From positions 9,420,457 to 9,484,456 of the forward strand of contig CM017567.1 in the NCBI GenBank assembly GCA_007844125.1: a DNA stretch of 64,000 nucleotides, in the 5' to 3' direction. Below the pieces are notes generated by a model, which was given only the letters and a program-made list of their open reading frames with translations, was not told where the DNA came from and searched no databases. Positions within the stretch are counted from its first letter, which is position 1. Each line of letters opens with the position of its first letter. The stretch is from Sinonovacula constricta. Taxonomy: Eukaryota > Mollusca > Bivalvia > Cardiida > Solecurtidae. The translations under genes and the position numbers were made by a program. Below are positions 1-10,790 of this stretch, in pieces.

Positions 1-434
1 CATTTAAACATTATGGTTTATGCATAATATCAAAACATTTTCTTCTTTTTGATTTCATTGTTGAATTTAGTCAATGATTTGATAGATTTATTGTTTAAAA
101 CTCACTTCTCTTCATTGTTTTTAGCGATAGGAAAAATAATCCGCTGTTTTGGGAATGTTAAGAATTTTATTCTGCGGATGTTTGTTACTTTACGGTCAGT
201 TGTTTTGGGAAATAGAAGATTTTTTGGAGAAAATATGATGAAGGTAAGTGTGTCTTGTAAGATGTAATTATATTAAGAGTTAGTGCCTTAAGATTATTTC
301 TATTTTCTGATAGATATAGGTTAAGCCTTGAAACTGGCTATCAAAATCAATGTAAAGCTTTAAGTGACTTGGTAACAGTTCAAATATCAATAATTATTTA
401 ACTCTTAGCCTGCAGTTCACGTATTTATAAGGTT

Positions 435-520
435 TAAGCAAATAGTGTAGATCCAGATCAGCCAGCTCCTGCTGGGTTTTGTCTGATTTGGATATGCATT
501 ATTTGCTGCACAGTCTCTGT
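435..520 (+). repeat. foldback repeat (GATCAG family), copy 1
   Basis: Carries aatagtgtagatccagatca, a short spacer, and a diverged second arm (gtctgatttggatatgcatt), then the shared right flank ttgctgcacagtctctg. See the copy at 62,690-62,800 for the cleanest hairpin. Confidence 0.7.
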
Positions 521-956
521 TTATAAGTATATCAACCCTGACACGAAACATAAATTATATTGTAGTAAACCTGAGAGAATTTAGCATGTTTTTTTTTTAC
601 AAATTGTCACAAGCTAAAGGTTAAAAAAAAAAAATGAAACCAATATTTTATTGATCCAAAATGAACATTGGAATTAAATATCATTAGCTACATGAAGTAT
701 GTTAGTACTCTGTGCCTTGTATAATGTTGTCTGTAGTTTGGGAGAATCAGAAGTGTTATGTCAATTTAGCTTCAGGTATTTGTAAGCCATTTTTAGCACA
801 ATATATAGATCTTGGAAACTGTGCTACAGTAATATACAACATTTTTGTTTGTCACTTATAAACAATACACTCATAAGCTCCATAGTGACAAAATTATGTA
901 TTCCATTTTCCTTTTATTTATCTATATTTTCACTTTTTATTATGCTTTCGCCTGCA

Positions 957-1070
957 AAGCACAAATTGATCAGAGCAAGGCATATAGTGTATATCCAGAT
1001 TAGCCACCGTCACTGTGAGGGGTCTTATCTGGAACTGCCCTACTTGCTACAGTCTCTAGCAATATGTCAT
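957..1070 (+). repeat. foldback repeat (GATCAG family), copy 2
   Basis: Diverged copy with tatagtgtatatccagatta, then a degenerate second arm and the right flank cttgctacagtctctagcaa and atgtcatg. It lies in intron upstream of the zinc-finger exons. Confidence 0.65.
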
Positions 1071-1403
1071 GTTTCCTTTGCATGTATACAGTTGTTAGCA
1101 AATATCTAAGAGTTAATTTTCGGTTGATACCAAATGTAGCTAGCTTTGAATTATAGTTAATGTTTGTAATATATTGTATGTAAGGTTATGGTCTCGTGCT
1201 GTAGTTTGAATCATTCATTATATAGTTATTTCCGAAATTCCTAAAAATACGTTGTTTTTTTTTAAATATTCTGCAAGTTTCACTTTCTTCAGTAATAATC
1301 TATACCTCAAGACATAATATGTTACTTCTTGTTTATGTTACTGTCAACATCACACCAACATAAAGCTGTTCATTATGGCTACTTCCAGCTATTAGTAGTG
1401 CAG

Positions 1404-1457
1404 GAAATCCAATGACAAATATCTGGGTAGAACCAGCAACCCCCAGTAGATCTCCAG
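1404..1457 (+). CDS. candidate shared linker exon of the zinc-finger locus
   Basis: A 54-nt open stretch lies between a cag acceptor (1401-1403) and a CAG|GTGATT donor (1458 on). Read so that its first two bases complete a codon begun upstream, it is open throughout and gives a linker rich in Pro, Ser and Thr (NIWVEPATPSRSP). It ends with one leftover G, which is the phase needed by all six zinc-finger exons downstream. It would therefore be the last common exon before the alternative 3' ends, or a symmetric 18-codon cassette. The polypyrimidine tract before the acceptor is weak and short open stretches arise by chance, so this is a candidate only. The BTB or other N-terminal domain expected in such loci would lie left of the window. 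Confidence 0.5.
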
Positions 1458-1634
1458 GTGATTCTAAATAATCAAAATATTTTAACTAAACTTGGCTTTG
1501 AAACCATACAGTGCGGGGCTGATGAAATAGGTTTCAGCTAAACACCACTTGGTTAAGGTTGCCACCAGTTTTTTCTGAAACATACAGAGGAATAAAAAAA
1601 TGACTATAACTTTGATCCTACCCTTTCTTGTCAG

Positions 1635-1882
1635 GCTCTACCAATAGCCAGGGGCAGGAACATGAAGAAAACACCAGTGACAGTCTGGAGTGTCCCATCT
1701 GCATAAAGAAACTTAGCAACAAACAGAGCCTAAATCGTCACATTCTCATCCACACTGGGGACCGACCATACCCGTGCCAGCATTGTGACAAATCTTTCCG
1801 ACTTCGCCATCACCTGATTGGTCACGAACGTACTGTTCACAGACTCTACAAGGGGCACAGGATTCCAGACCATCTTTGCTGA
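1635..1882 (+). CDS. alternative terminal exon A: two C2H2 zinc fingers
   Basis: The exon begins after the acceptor tttcttgtcag and ends at TGA 1880-1882. Its first two bases complete a Gly codon (G|GC). An acidic Ser/Glu-rich lead of about 20 residues precedes finger 1 (CPIC, then H-x3-H) and finger 2 (CQHC, then H-x4-H), joined by the linker HTGDRPYP, a TGEKP variant. Reading residues (-1,2,3,6) are N,Q,S,R in finger 1 and L,H,H,G in finger 2. Finger 1 lacks the SWLVRH motif of the other exons, so this is the most divergent cassette. It presumably gives one C-terminal isoform of a DNA-binding transcription factor. An AATAAA at 2266-2271 could end this transcript. The ORF could be drawn from a start a few codons upstream, but that part is intron. 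Confidence 0.85.
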
Positions 1883-4368
1883 AAACAGTTGTCTGAGATT
1901 TTTAAGTGGACTACGATTTGTTTGTTACATTTTTTATCTGTTTGGCAAGTGGACTTGCCTGTGAGATAGGTTTGTTCCCGTTTAGCAAATAGCAAGTTAG
2001 GATTTGTGTTAAGGTTGTGTTGGGCCAGTTACATGTACATGAAACTCAACCCTTGTTAGTTGCAACCTGCAATACATCTAACAAGATATCTATTAACATA
2101 CAGTTTGATTACTTTGGAATTAAGAAATTGAAATTTGTTACATATGACTTAAATTTTAAGTATTTCCCTTATACGATTAAGGCAGGTACATGTATATTAA
2201 TGTGTGTGTGCATTAGAGAAATGCATTATTTTTTCCTTAAAAGCAAATGGGATTTTATTTAAAATAATAAAGGCAGATTTTATATTTATTTAATTGTTGT
2301 CCCTCTTGTAAGTGAAAGTAAATACATGTTTACAAATCTAGTAAGTTTCAGGTGGTTTTCTTAGTAAGCATATCAGTTATTAGAAAATTTCAGTGTTTTA
2401 AGCAAATGAAGTACAATGTTTGAAACCCATATAATAAAGGCAAACATTTTCAACTTCTTAGATTATTTTTTTATAAAACAGAAACATTTCCTTATAACAA
2501 GGATCACCATTTATGCACCTATTTACCATATATGAGCCTGTTCACCACATATAGGCCTGTTTACCATATATAGGCCTGTTCACCATATATAGGCCTGTTT
2601 ACCATATATAGGCCTGTTATAAAAAAGAAGTTCATGTGATTGTGTAACAGTTTGACCATTAAAATGGAACATACTTAAACCAGACACTCGTACCAAAACA
2701 ATCATACATGATTTGTTTTAAGTGAAGTTGCTTTTTAAAAAACTACAATATTTACAATTTACATAAAAACAGACATACCAACAAGTGTTCAACATTTTAT
2801 AATAAACAACAACATAACTTTACTAATAATTAATCAATGCATAGAAGTATGTGATTTTCAATTCTTATAATATCTTAACATGCTTTTCTTTAAGATTTGT
2901 AAAGATTGCTTTGATTTCTGCAAATGTATATTTTTTGTTGGTCTTGAATACAATTCAAGCTTTACTACTGAAAGAAGAGAAGTGGACCTTTTGATATGAA
3001 TCTGTTGTTGGCATTGGTATTTAAAGACTTAAAACTTAGAATGCGTGTTCATTATTAAAAGCATATTCCATTTATTAAAAATGGCAATTAACCCTACTAT
3101 TAGTTTAGCAGAGTTATGCCCCATTTTTCAGCTTGGACTTGTAAGCTCTGAGAACGGTGGAGTACACAGTCTGCTAATGGCTTTTGTTATATTTTTACTA
3201 TATCACATTATTCTTTTTTAAATTTGAAGTACATGACAAAGTGTTCTTTTTTTTTTCTTGTTACATTGTTTATTATTTTTTTTATATATTTTACTGTTTA
3301 TTTTGATGTTTTATTTTGACTATTTTGATAGTAAGATCTGTATCCACGTATATTTCAACTTCACTTCTTACGGTATGCTGTTAAGGTTTTTTTTGTAAGC
3401 ATTGTTCACAGTTTAGTTTTAAGTTTTGAATGAATGTTTCAACAAATTTTATTAGCACTTTTGTTGATGATATTTAACATTACCAATATTTGTCAGTAGT
3501 TCTATCTTTACAGTTGTCTGCCATCATCATAAATAGTTGGAAGTGGCTGGATAACTTCTGATGTGTAACAAAAAATAACGTGATTGAATTTTAAATTTTT
3601 GTAATATTTGTCTTTGCATTATAAACAGCCAGGTTGTGATATTTATTCAGTAGAGAAATGTAGTTAAATGATCAAGACATTGCCAGTTTTATGTAGACAG
3701 AGACAGTGTTTAAACCATTTATTTTGTTCTAGAGCATTCACTTTCATTAAAACTTTCAATCTACACATTGTGTTGCTTATTCTTGATATAAGTGGAAGTC
3801 ACTTTCATGTTATTTGGCATGATTTTAGAATATTTTTCTGGATTTTTTTAAATTGGTGTGCAATTTTTTTTTAAATCCTTTTGTGCTTGAAGTGAAGACA
3901 TATAGCAATGACATTACCAGTATAAAAGACAACTCTCTTATGAAGTTTTATTTTCTTGTTGTTTTTTTCTCAAGTTTCATTTAGGTAATGTATACATTTT
4001 CTTGCCATCTGTTAGGTAGTTACAAAATATTGTCGCTGTTATGGGGGTAAAGGGAGAAACTTTGAGTGTTACAAAGTTTTAAGGGTAAAATTACAGTAAG
4101 TCTTATAAAGTCTGCACTTGTTTCTGAGCTTCAAGCCACTAGCAGTAGTAATTTTGAGACCAGTGCTGAGATGCCTAAATGTAAATACCTACCTTAACAG
4201 AAGGCAGTATTTGAATAAAAAATAAAATAGAACTTTTTTCTGATCTTGCCTTTCCTCAATAATGACTGGATTTTGCAGTAATTGCCCAAATTTTGTGTGA
4301 TGAAATTACAATAAAAAGCAAACACCACCTGCTATTATTAGTTTATCGGCCACATTTGTGTCTCCTAG
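1883..4368 (+). other. 3' UTR of exon A and intron before exon B
   Basis: AT-rich sequence with no credible coding segment. The first part, to the AATAAA at 2266-2271, is a likely 3' UTR. The rest is intron, with a small minisatellite at 2515-2618 and long T-runs. Short open frames here have no recognisable domain. Confidence 0.6.
2515..2618. repeat. about 21-bp minisatellite, roughly 5 copies
   Basis: The unit, close to accatatataggcctgttc, is repeated head to tail with small changes. The copies at 2540-2618 are nearly identical and the first is degenerate. It lies in an intron of the zinc-finger locus. Confidence 0.85.
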
Positions 4369-4625
4369 GTGACGGTTACTTATCGATGGCTTCAGAATGG
4401 GGATCGCCACGAGAACCAGGAACTCCGTCAGATGGCGCTAATGTATGCACATTCTGTGGGAAGAATTTTTATCATCATTCTTGGTTAGTTCGTCATCTCA
4501 GGATCCATACAGGAGATAAACCATTCAAATGTGATTACTGTGAGAAAGCATTCAATCAGCGAGGACATCTTAAGTCACATGTCTTGGTGGCACATATTGG
4601 ACCATCTTTAGAGGCCAAAAAATAA
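4369..4625 (+). CDS. alternative terminal exon B: two C2H2 zinc fingers
   Basis: It starts after gtgtctcctag in the same phase as the other cassettes (G|GT) and stops at TAA 4623-4625. After a lead containing DGYLSMAS and a Ser/Pro-rich stretch ending TPSDGA come finger 1 (CTFC ... [10 protein letters not shown]) and finger 2 (CDYC ... H-x4-H), joined by HTGDKPFK. The tail is short and basic. Reading residues are H,S,W,R in finger 1 and Q,G,H,S in finger 2. It is closest to exon C. The open frame extends upstream across the acceptor, but that part is intronic. The expected role is a DNA-binding isoform ending of a nuclear transcription factor. Confidence 0.9.
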
Positions 4626-4885
4626 CAGTATTGCAACATCATGCTTGAAAATGTTTGAATTTTTGGAAAAATGTAGAAATGATTTGATTCACAGCAATAT
4701 CTAGAGTTGTGGTGTGTTAAAATTTGTTTGTACAGGGTACCAACTTGTTAAAGTTGTTTTTGTTTCCATAATTATGACTAATATTAATGTTTTTTATAAT
4801 TATTTTAAATTACTTTAAACAAATATTAAGATATTATATAAGTTATACAGAAGATTTACCAGAAAATAACATATTTCTTATCATG

Positions 4886-5000
4886 TCAAGCTCAAACTGA
4901 TCAGAATAAGGCAAATAGTATAAATCCAGATCTGACCTGGAGCTGTCTGATCAGAGCCTACACTTTGCTGCTTAGTGGCTACCAGTGTATCTTGTTACCT
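4886..5000 (+). repeat. foldback repeat (GATCAG family), copy 3
   Basis: Carries aatagtataaatccagatct, then gctgtctgatcagagcctac and tttgctgcttagtgg. Both arms are present. It lies downstream of exon B. Confidence 0.7.
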
Positions 5001-5169
5001 CTATCTGAAGCTGTTAGCAGTTATCTAAAATTATAGGTTGTTAATAAATGTTGCAGATTAAATGTTAAGGCATCAGTGGGATTATTTCAACACCTGTAAA
5101 ACTACACCTTTCAGGTTAGGTATACATGTTTAATGGGAAGCCCTTTATTACCAGAGGACATTGCCATTT

Positions 5170-5625
5170 CTCATATACGGTCAGGGCTGGAAATTCTTTC
5201 TTTTCAATGACTATTCCTGGACTAGTAACCTGGACAAAAATGACTCTGAAAATTTGCGTTGTCAGTTAACGAACACACAACACATTTGTCATATCTTCAA
5301 CCAACTAACAAGGTATAACAAGTTGTTTCTTTTATATTTTGTTTAGAAGCATATATGTACCAGTATTGCTTGTTGTGATTGGCTGTTTTGGACAGGTGCT
5401 TGCATTGTACATGTACCGCCTTTACATGTTGTTGATAAATGCTCCTGGCATGAAATTGATTGTCTTCATCGCTAATTAGAAACCGCAGGCGCTGCTTATT
5501 TTTCTCTTGTAAGACTGCCGATTTTTGACTTGTCCAGGACTAATTTAATGATTAATGATCAGTAGCCTGAAACTGCATTTTGACTGTCTGGGACGTCGGG
5601 CTACCATATTTTTCCAGCCCTGATG
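5170..5625. mobile_element. MITE-like element, copy 1 (CAGGGCTGGAAA termini)
   Basis: The left end reads cagggctggaaattc and the right end tttttccagccctga, giving inverted termini of about 12 bp. A second copy with the same termini and interior lies at 14,795-15,212. There is no coding capacity. CAGGG termini recall hAT-type elements, but no 8-bp target duplication is visible, so the superfamily is uncertain. Confidence 0.75.
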
Positions 5626-5744
5626 GTACTAGTGTAAAACTTTGAGACTCTTTTTGTCACAAACTACAACTTACAAACCTTAGAGCCGTCATGTTTAGAA
5701 TACATATTTCTTGATTCGATTACTGCCAAAAGCATTACATAAAT

Positions 5745-5960
5745 GGCAGCCTTGGGAGAGGACCATTGTCCACAGATTGCTATTTAGGAATGTCTTGGGA
5801 GAGCGCCATTGTCTACAGATTCCTATTTACGAATATCTTGGGAGAGGGCCATTGTCCACAGATTGCTATTTAGGAATATCTTGGGAGAGGCCATTGTCCA
5901 CAGATTCATATTTAGGAATATCTTGGGAGAGGCCATTGTCCTCAGATTCCTATTGAGGAA
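5745..5960. repeat. 43-bp minisatellite, left block
   Basis: About five units with core ccattgtccacagattcc followed by tatttaggaatatcttggga. Each unit contains the short palindrome attcctatttaggaat. The same unit resumes at 10,364 on the far side of the BEL/Pao element, so the two blocks were probably one array. Confidence 0.9.
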
Positions 5961-6609
5961 GGCCTCGGGACGCATGATCTGCTGGATTGTCTTTTGATTG
6001 TACATAGAACCAATGGCTTGGTTTAGTAGTCTGCCTAATCATTTGAACTCGGTTCGCAACAAAAACATGAAATCTTCGTGCTTCATTTCCTATGTAACCA
6101 AGGACAACGCGCGAATCGGTCCAGAAGTATTCTTGATCGACTGGCAAGTGGAGTTCTTTCGTCAAGAATGAACTCATTTTCACAGATAGCACAGCTGCTG
6201 TTAGTTCAAGCCTAGGGATTGTGACCACGGTCAATGGAGCAACTCTTGCCTTTCCAACAAGTACTGCACAGCGTACGTTGTTCTGATTAACTAGTCTGAT
6301 ATATGAGCATTGGCCATATCCAGAGCTACTTGCATCTGGAAAGTGATGGAGTTCAATCTCAGTATTGTAGAACTCTTCAGGAATCAGACATTTGGGAATT
6401 TGTACATTATCTAGGTCATGTAGGTTTTTGATCCAATTGTTCCATTCATTGTCACTTGGAAGTTGGTCATCCCATCCTACTCCCTTCTGACACATATGTT
6501 GCAAGACTTTTTTTCCCAGGAGTGTGATAGGGGACAGAAATCCTAGCGGATCAAATATGCTTGCGACCACTGATAACATGTTTCTTCTCGTTGGTGCTGT
6601 GTCATTCAA
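5961..6609 (-). pseudogene. BEL/Pao pol fragment, post-RT region with RNase H
   Basis: The fragment carries the BEL/Pao landmarks SIFDPLGFLSP, HHFPDASSSGYG, PRLELTAAVL, FWTDSRVVLGYI and NPADHASRG, in the right order for the post-RT and RNase H part of pol. It stops just after ASRG, where sequence turns into minisatellite, so integrase is lost. Upstream the frame continues with an apparent TAG near 6650, in a context where the family usually has Trp. It is non-functional. Confidence 0.85.
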
Positions 6610-6801
6610 ATCTTTACTGCCAAACTGAAATAAGTCTCTTTTGACATCCTATAGCATTCCGAGAGCACGTTCAACTGGCAAGTTTTCATAAGTCAGAGTC
6701 AGATTTTTGACTTTTTCTGCCTTCTCAGATTCAGGCATCACCACGTTCAATCATTTCACTCATGACCTGCTTGTATTTCTCATAATAGTCCTTATCTCTG
6801 G

Positions 6802-7011
6802 TCAATTTTCTTTTAAGTGAGATAACCGTACCATAGCTGAAGCTTTATTCTTCAGTAATACAGGTCTTCCTTCCTTAAAGGACAATGGCATTTCCAGATG
6901 ATTATCCGTACGTTGAACTACATTCTCCTTCATAATCTTCAGAAAGGTGACGTCTTCTTGAGAGACCTTACCATCATGAGATGAGTCATGTGCAAAGTCT
7001 GATTCTAACAA
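6802..7011 (-). pseudogene. BEL/Pao pol fragment, N-terminal flank of reverse transcriptase
   Basis: The segment holds the region before the RT fingers (SQEDVTFLKIM, then LPLSF-like and EGRPVL motifs). From about 6800 to 6740 the family sequence continues (YYEKYKQVMSEMIERG), then jumps directly to post-RT sequence (NLPVERALGM, near 6680). The RT catalytic core, including any YxDD box, is deleted at about 6735. Confidence 0.75.
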
Positions 7012-7119
7012 CCTAATGGCATCAGATGGACACAGAGGTTGTAGCTCCTTTGTCTGTACGCGGTGACTTGTTGCACTGTGACGGAATCCCGATTATTAGT
7101 TGCAATACCCAACAAAACT

Positions 7120-7710
7120 TCAACCCAACTTGGTTTGTATTGCGTAAGGTTGGTCCTCCTTTCCCTGGACTGTCCGTAGGGCTGCTAAGGCTTGTGGACA
7201 GTTATAACCCAACAACAGGCTGACATCAAATGACTGTAGCGATGCGACATTATTTGCAATATCCTTCAGGTGTGCCCACTTAAATGCAGTTTCACGGGTA
7301 GGGATGTGCGATCTATCTGCAGGAATGAAGTCTCTGGGGTACGCGTTATTGATTTTCAGCCGTTCGTTTGATTGAAACCCTCGTACCATGAGTCCCATAA
7401 CATTTCTGCTATTAAGAACCGATCTTTCTGACGTCATAGTAGACAGACTCAACTTTACAGGATTCCCATGAACCTTGAGACTCGATGCAGTTTCCTCGTG
7501 TATAAATGAGGTATCGCTCTGTGTGTCCAAAAGTGCATAGGTTAAGATTTCATCTGGAGCGGTTTCATGAGAAAGCCACACAGGCACAATCATAGACGTG
7601 CTTTGAGCATCATTTCTGTTCACCCGCAATGTAGTTGCCTTGTGTAGTTGTTGGATATTGGATGTGGAGTTATCACCCTTTGGATTCATTATCTCCCTTT
7701 CTTCATGCAT
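7120..7710 (-). pseudogene. BEL/Pao aspartyl protease (DUF1758-like) fragment
   Basis: A protein of about 196 residues carries the protease active-site region ALLDTQSDTSFI (D-T-Q-S), followed by hydrophobic strands and the late motif SLLLGYNCPQAL. This matches the retroviral-type protease between gag and RT in BEL/Pao elements. A frame break separates it from the zinc knuckle upstream. Confidence 0.8.
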
Positions 7711-7867
7711 ACAGGAAGGATTTTTTTCTTACATAAAGCACAAGTCAATTTTGCCTTACAGTCCTTGTTAAGGTAGCCAGTATTCAAACACCCAAAGCAT
7801 AAACTATTGTCCTTTACATAGGCCAGTTTTTCTTTTCAATCTTTAGTGGGATAAAGTTTCTACATTC

Positions 7868-9013
7868 TGCTAGGACGTGATTCTTCTCGACGCAATAGAC
7901 ACAATGCTGCGGCTTCTTAGATTCTTTAGTGTTGATAATGACTTGGCACTGCGTCTTTCTGGCCGATCTTCAAGATAATATGGGGATGACACAGGATTGC
8001 AGACAATTTGCACTTCCTTTACTACGAAGTCTACAACTTGATGGAATGGTGGGTAGTTCCCACTACTATCGAGTGTCTGCTGTACTTCTCTGTTCCATTT
8101 CACAGCAGCCCATTCTGGTAGCTTTTTCACTAGCTTTCTGTTTTCAATGCAGTCGTTGAGAATTCCCAGATTGGATTGTGTTTCATTCATGTCTCTACAT
8201 GCACGAAGGAAATCAGCAAAGTCCCTGAGTAATTTTGGGTTTCGTGCAGGAATATTTGGCCAATTGTCCAGTTTTGTGCGAAATGCCCGTTGAATAATGA
8301 ATGGGTGCCTGAAACGCTCGACAAGGATGTCCATAGCAACATCATAGGCTCTTTCAGTTCCACTGTAGAAAAAGCCACTAATTGCTTGCTTTGCTTCACC
8401 TCCAACATACTTTTTCAAGTAAAAAATTTTTGTCATTTTGAGTAATATTCTTGGACTCAATCAACAGTTTGAATGAGGTCTTCCATTTGAAAAACTGGAG
8501 AGGATCCCCTGAGAACACAATTGGCTCTGGAATAGGAAGCCGATTCATATTTACGGAGTCAGCTAGCACCTTGGCAAATTCACTTGTGTTTGACGCGCTG
8601 ACACTTGTGGGAGCAGCCGCATTGACAGAAGCCGCCGTGCTGACGTTTGTAGCTGCCATACTGACGTTAGAAGCTGTCACGTTTACGTTGGTAATTTCAG
8701 CGTTAACGTTGGTGATAGGTGTCATGCTTATGTTAGTTATCGCCGCACTGACGTATGTAGCAGCCACGTTTAGGACGTTATATGTCTCGTTGACATTAGT
8801 AGCCACCATACTGACGTTGCTGGTAGCTACAGCGTTGGCGTAAGGCGAGCCAGCCAAGTTGAGGTTAACCATAGCCTCATTGATTTCATTTACGTCATGT
8901 GTCTCATTTCTTTCACTTTCTATCCCTTTCTCAATATTTTCAATAACCTCCAACCGTGCAGCAGTTAGATCCATTTCTGTTTTAGTTTGGAATTTTTCTT
9001 CCTTGAATTTCAA
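7868..9013 (-). pseudogene. BEL/Pao gag, middle and C-terminal part with zinc knuckle
   Basis: Two frames joined near 8400-8460. The upstream part (9013-8396) has an acidic lead, a low-complexity run of N-V-S/T-A units, then IPEPIVFSGDPLQFFKW, typical of the DUF1759 gag domain. The downstream part (8460-7870) continues it (RAFRTKLDNW, LPEWAAVKW). A CCHC-type knuckle (C-x2-C-x4-H-x4-C) lies at about 7868-7912 in a neighbouring frame. Gag would package element RNA. The breaks show it is inactive. Confidence 0.8.
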
Positions 9014-9085
9014 AGTAAGTTTCTCCTGTTCAAGTCTTTCTTTCCCTTCAAGGGATTTGGCCCTCTGCCTTTCGTTGGTTCTCTT

Positions 9086-9590
9086 TTAGTTTTGCCAATG
9101 AGATTTGACTAGCCATTGACATCGTCTTACTCGAGACTGATCTTTACTAGTAGCTATCGATGGAGCATGCTCGTGTGTTAAAATGTATTTTTCACAGTTA
9201 CGCTTTAACACTTTGTAGTTTATATCTCTTTCATGGAACATAATTATCATGCGCAAGTTCATCTTCATTCAAAAGATTTATGTACTGATCATGTGCATCC
9301 AGACAGTTTTCATATATAGTCAGCCATGTTGTATACAACTTTCTTACATCACTTGCAACAGGATCCCCATCAATAAGATTACTAAGTTCATCACTTCTTT
9401 TATTAAGTATTCTTATTGCGCATTCTCGTTCTTTGAATTTGATGGATTTCTGATAGGCCAATCCCCTTTCAGTTGGTTTTATTACCCTTTTTTCTGGTAA
9501 TGTCACTAACTTCTCTGGCACTTCAGTTTCTACTGTCTCTCTCACAGTGTCCTCTGTCGTTTCCTCTGCTGTTTCCCCGCCTGTAGACAT
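9086..9590 (-). pseudogene. BEL/Pao gag N-terminal part, frameshifted
   Basis: An ATG at 9590 opens a Glu/Thr-rich frame (MSTGGETAEETTEDT) ending at 9231. A second frame from about 9268 to 9086 continues with HERDINYKVLKRNCEKY. The overlap indicates a frameshift near 9240. The assignment to gag rests on position directly upstream of the DUF1759 region. Confidence 0.65.
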
Positions 9591-10363
9591 TTTGACGAGA
9601 TGACGGAGTAAGCTCTTACTGTAAGGGCCCTTAGTTTAACAAGAGAGTTCGTAACGGGTAACATCAAGTTTATTCGTTAATATCATTCTTGACTTCGTTT
9701 CAATCATCGTTTAATCGTTACAGGCACAACCATCAGATAACCTTAAGAGCTGAAATTAACAAAAGAACTTGATATAGTGATGATATAAGAAGGAAATTGC
9801 TGGTACAATGAATTTCTAGACATACATAATGGATTTATACAATGACAACAAGATTAAATGGTGTTAAAGTAGCCGTTTACACCAAATACCATAAAATGCA
9901 TATTGATTCCTGCTGAATTATGTAGCAAATATACTTATATATATGCATTTAAATATACGTTAAGACATTAAACTGGTGTTTTGATCAAACTTTACACAAA
10001 GCACGTGCAACAGAAATCTTCAACAATAGCACTGACTTTACAAAGCAAATTTCAGCTTTAAATGTCTATAACAGTATTTGACACAACATATATGCAACAC
10101 ATTAGATATAAAAGTACATGAAAATACCTTATTCTTCCAACCAAGGTCCTTAAGTAATTGGATTTTGACATTTTATTAAAAATAATAATTCGTTACTTTC
10201 ATTTACGTTCATTAGGATCGTTCAGACGTTTTCACAATAAAGTGCTTCGTAATATAAAGATACCCAGATGAAAAGGTTACATAATAACAATTTATGTTTA
10301 CAAGATCACATTAATTAGCTCCCTTGAACACAAAGTAACGTGAAACGTAAAGACATTTACACA
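9591..10363 (-). mobile_element. probable 5' LTR and leader of the BEL/Pao element
   Basis: Non-coding AT-rich sequence between the gag start and the minisatellite. On the minus strand it begins TGTGTAAATG exactly at the minisatellite junction (10,363), consistent with the TG start of an LTR. No second LTR copy exists in the window, so the LTR end and primer-binding site could not be fixed. Confidence 0.45.
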
Positions 10364-10790
10364 TTGTCCACAGATTCCTATTTAGGAATATCTTGGGAGG
10401 GGGCCATTGTCCACAGATTGCTATTTAGGAATATCTTTGGAGGGGGGTCATTGTCCACAGATTGCTATTTAGGAATATCTTCGGAGGGGGCCATTGTCCA
10501 CAGATTCCTATTTAGGAATATCTTGGGAGAGGGCCATTGTCCACAGATTCCTGTTTAGGAATATCTTCGGAGGGGGTCATTGTCCACAGATTCCTGTTTA
10601 GGAATATCTTCGGAGGGGGTCATTGTCCACAGATTCCTATTTAGGAATATCTTGGGAGAGGGCCATTGTCCACAGATTCCTGTTTAGGAATATCTTCGGA
10701 GGGGGTCATTGTCCACAGATTCCTATTTAGGAATATCTTGGGAGAGGGCCATTGTTCCCAGATTCCTATTTAGGAGTATCTTGTCAGACC
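10364..10790. repeat. 43-bp minisatellite, right block
   Basis: About ten units of the unit seen at 5745-5960, with two sub-variants (tcttgggagagggcc and tcttcggagggggtc) that alternate. It directly abuts the start of the BEL/Pao element. Confidence 0.9.

Larger units (their letters stand above)
5961..10363 (-). mobile_element. truncated, decayed BEL/Pao LTR retrotransposon
   Basis: On the minus strand, in order from 10,363 down: a non-coding leader or LTR region, gag, a zinc knuckle, an aspartyl protease, the N-terminal flank of reverse transcriptase, then an RNase H-type segment. The RT catalytic core, the integrase and a 3' LTR are absent. Reading-frame breaks occur near 9240, 9080, 8430 and 7700, and there is a stop codon near 6650. 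The element abuts the same 43-bp minisatellite at both ends. It is a dead copy, recognised by family-typical motifs in its fragments. Confidence 0.85.

Noticed and set aside
49..267. Phe/Leu-rich frame at the left edge
   Set aside because: No recognisable motif, no clear splice sites; likely intron of the zinc-finger locus.
8451..8843. Plus-strand hydrophobic frame, Ala/Leu/Thr-rich
   Set aside because: Antisense shadow of the repetitive gag region of the BEL/Pao element.
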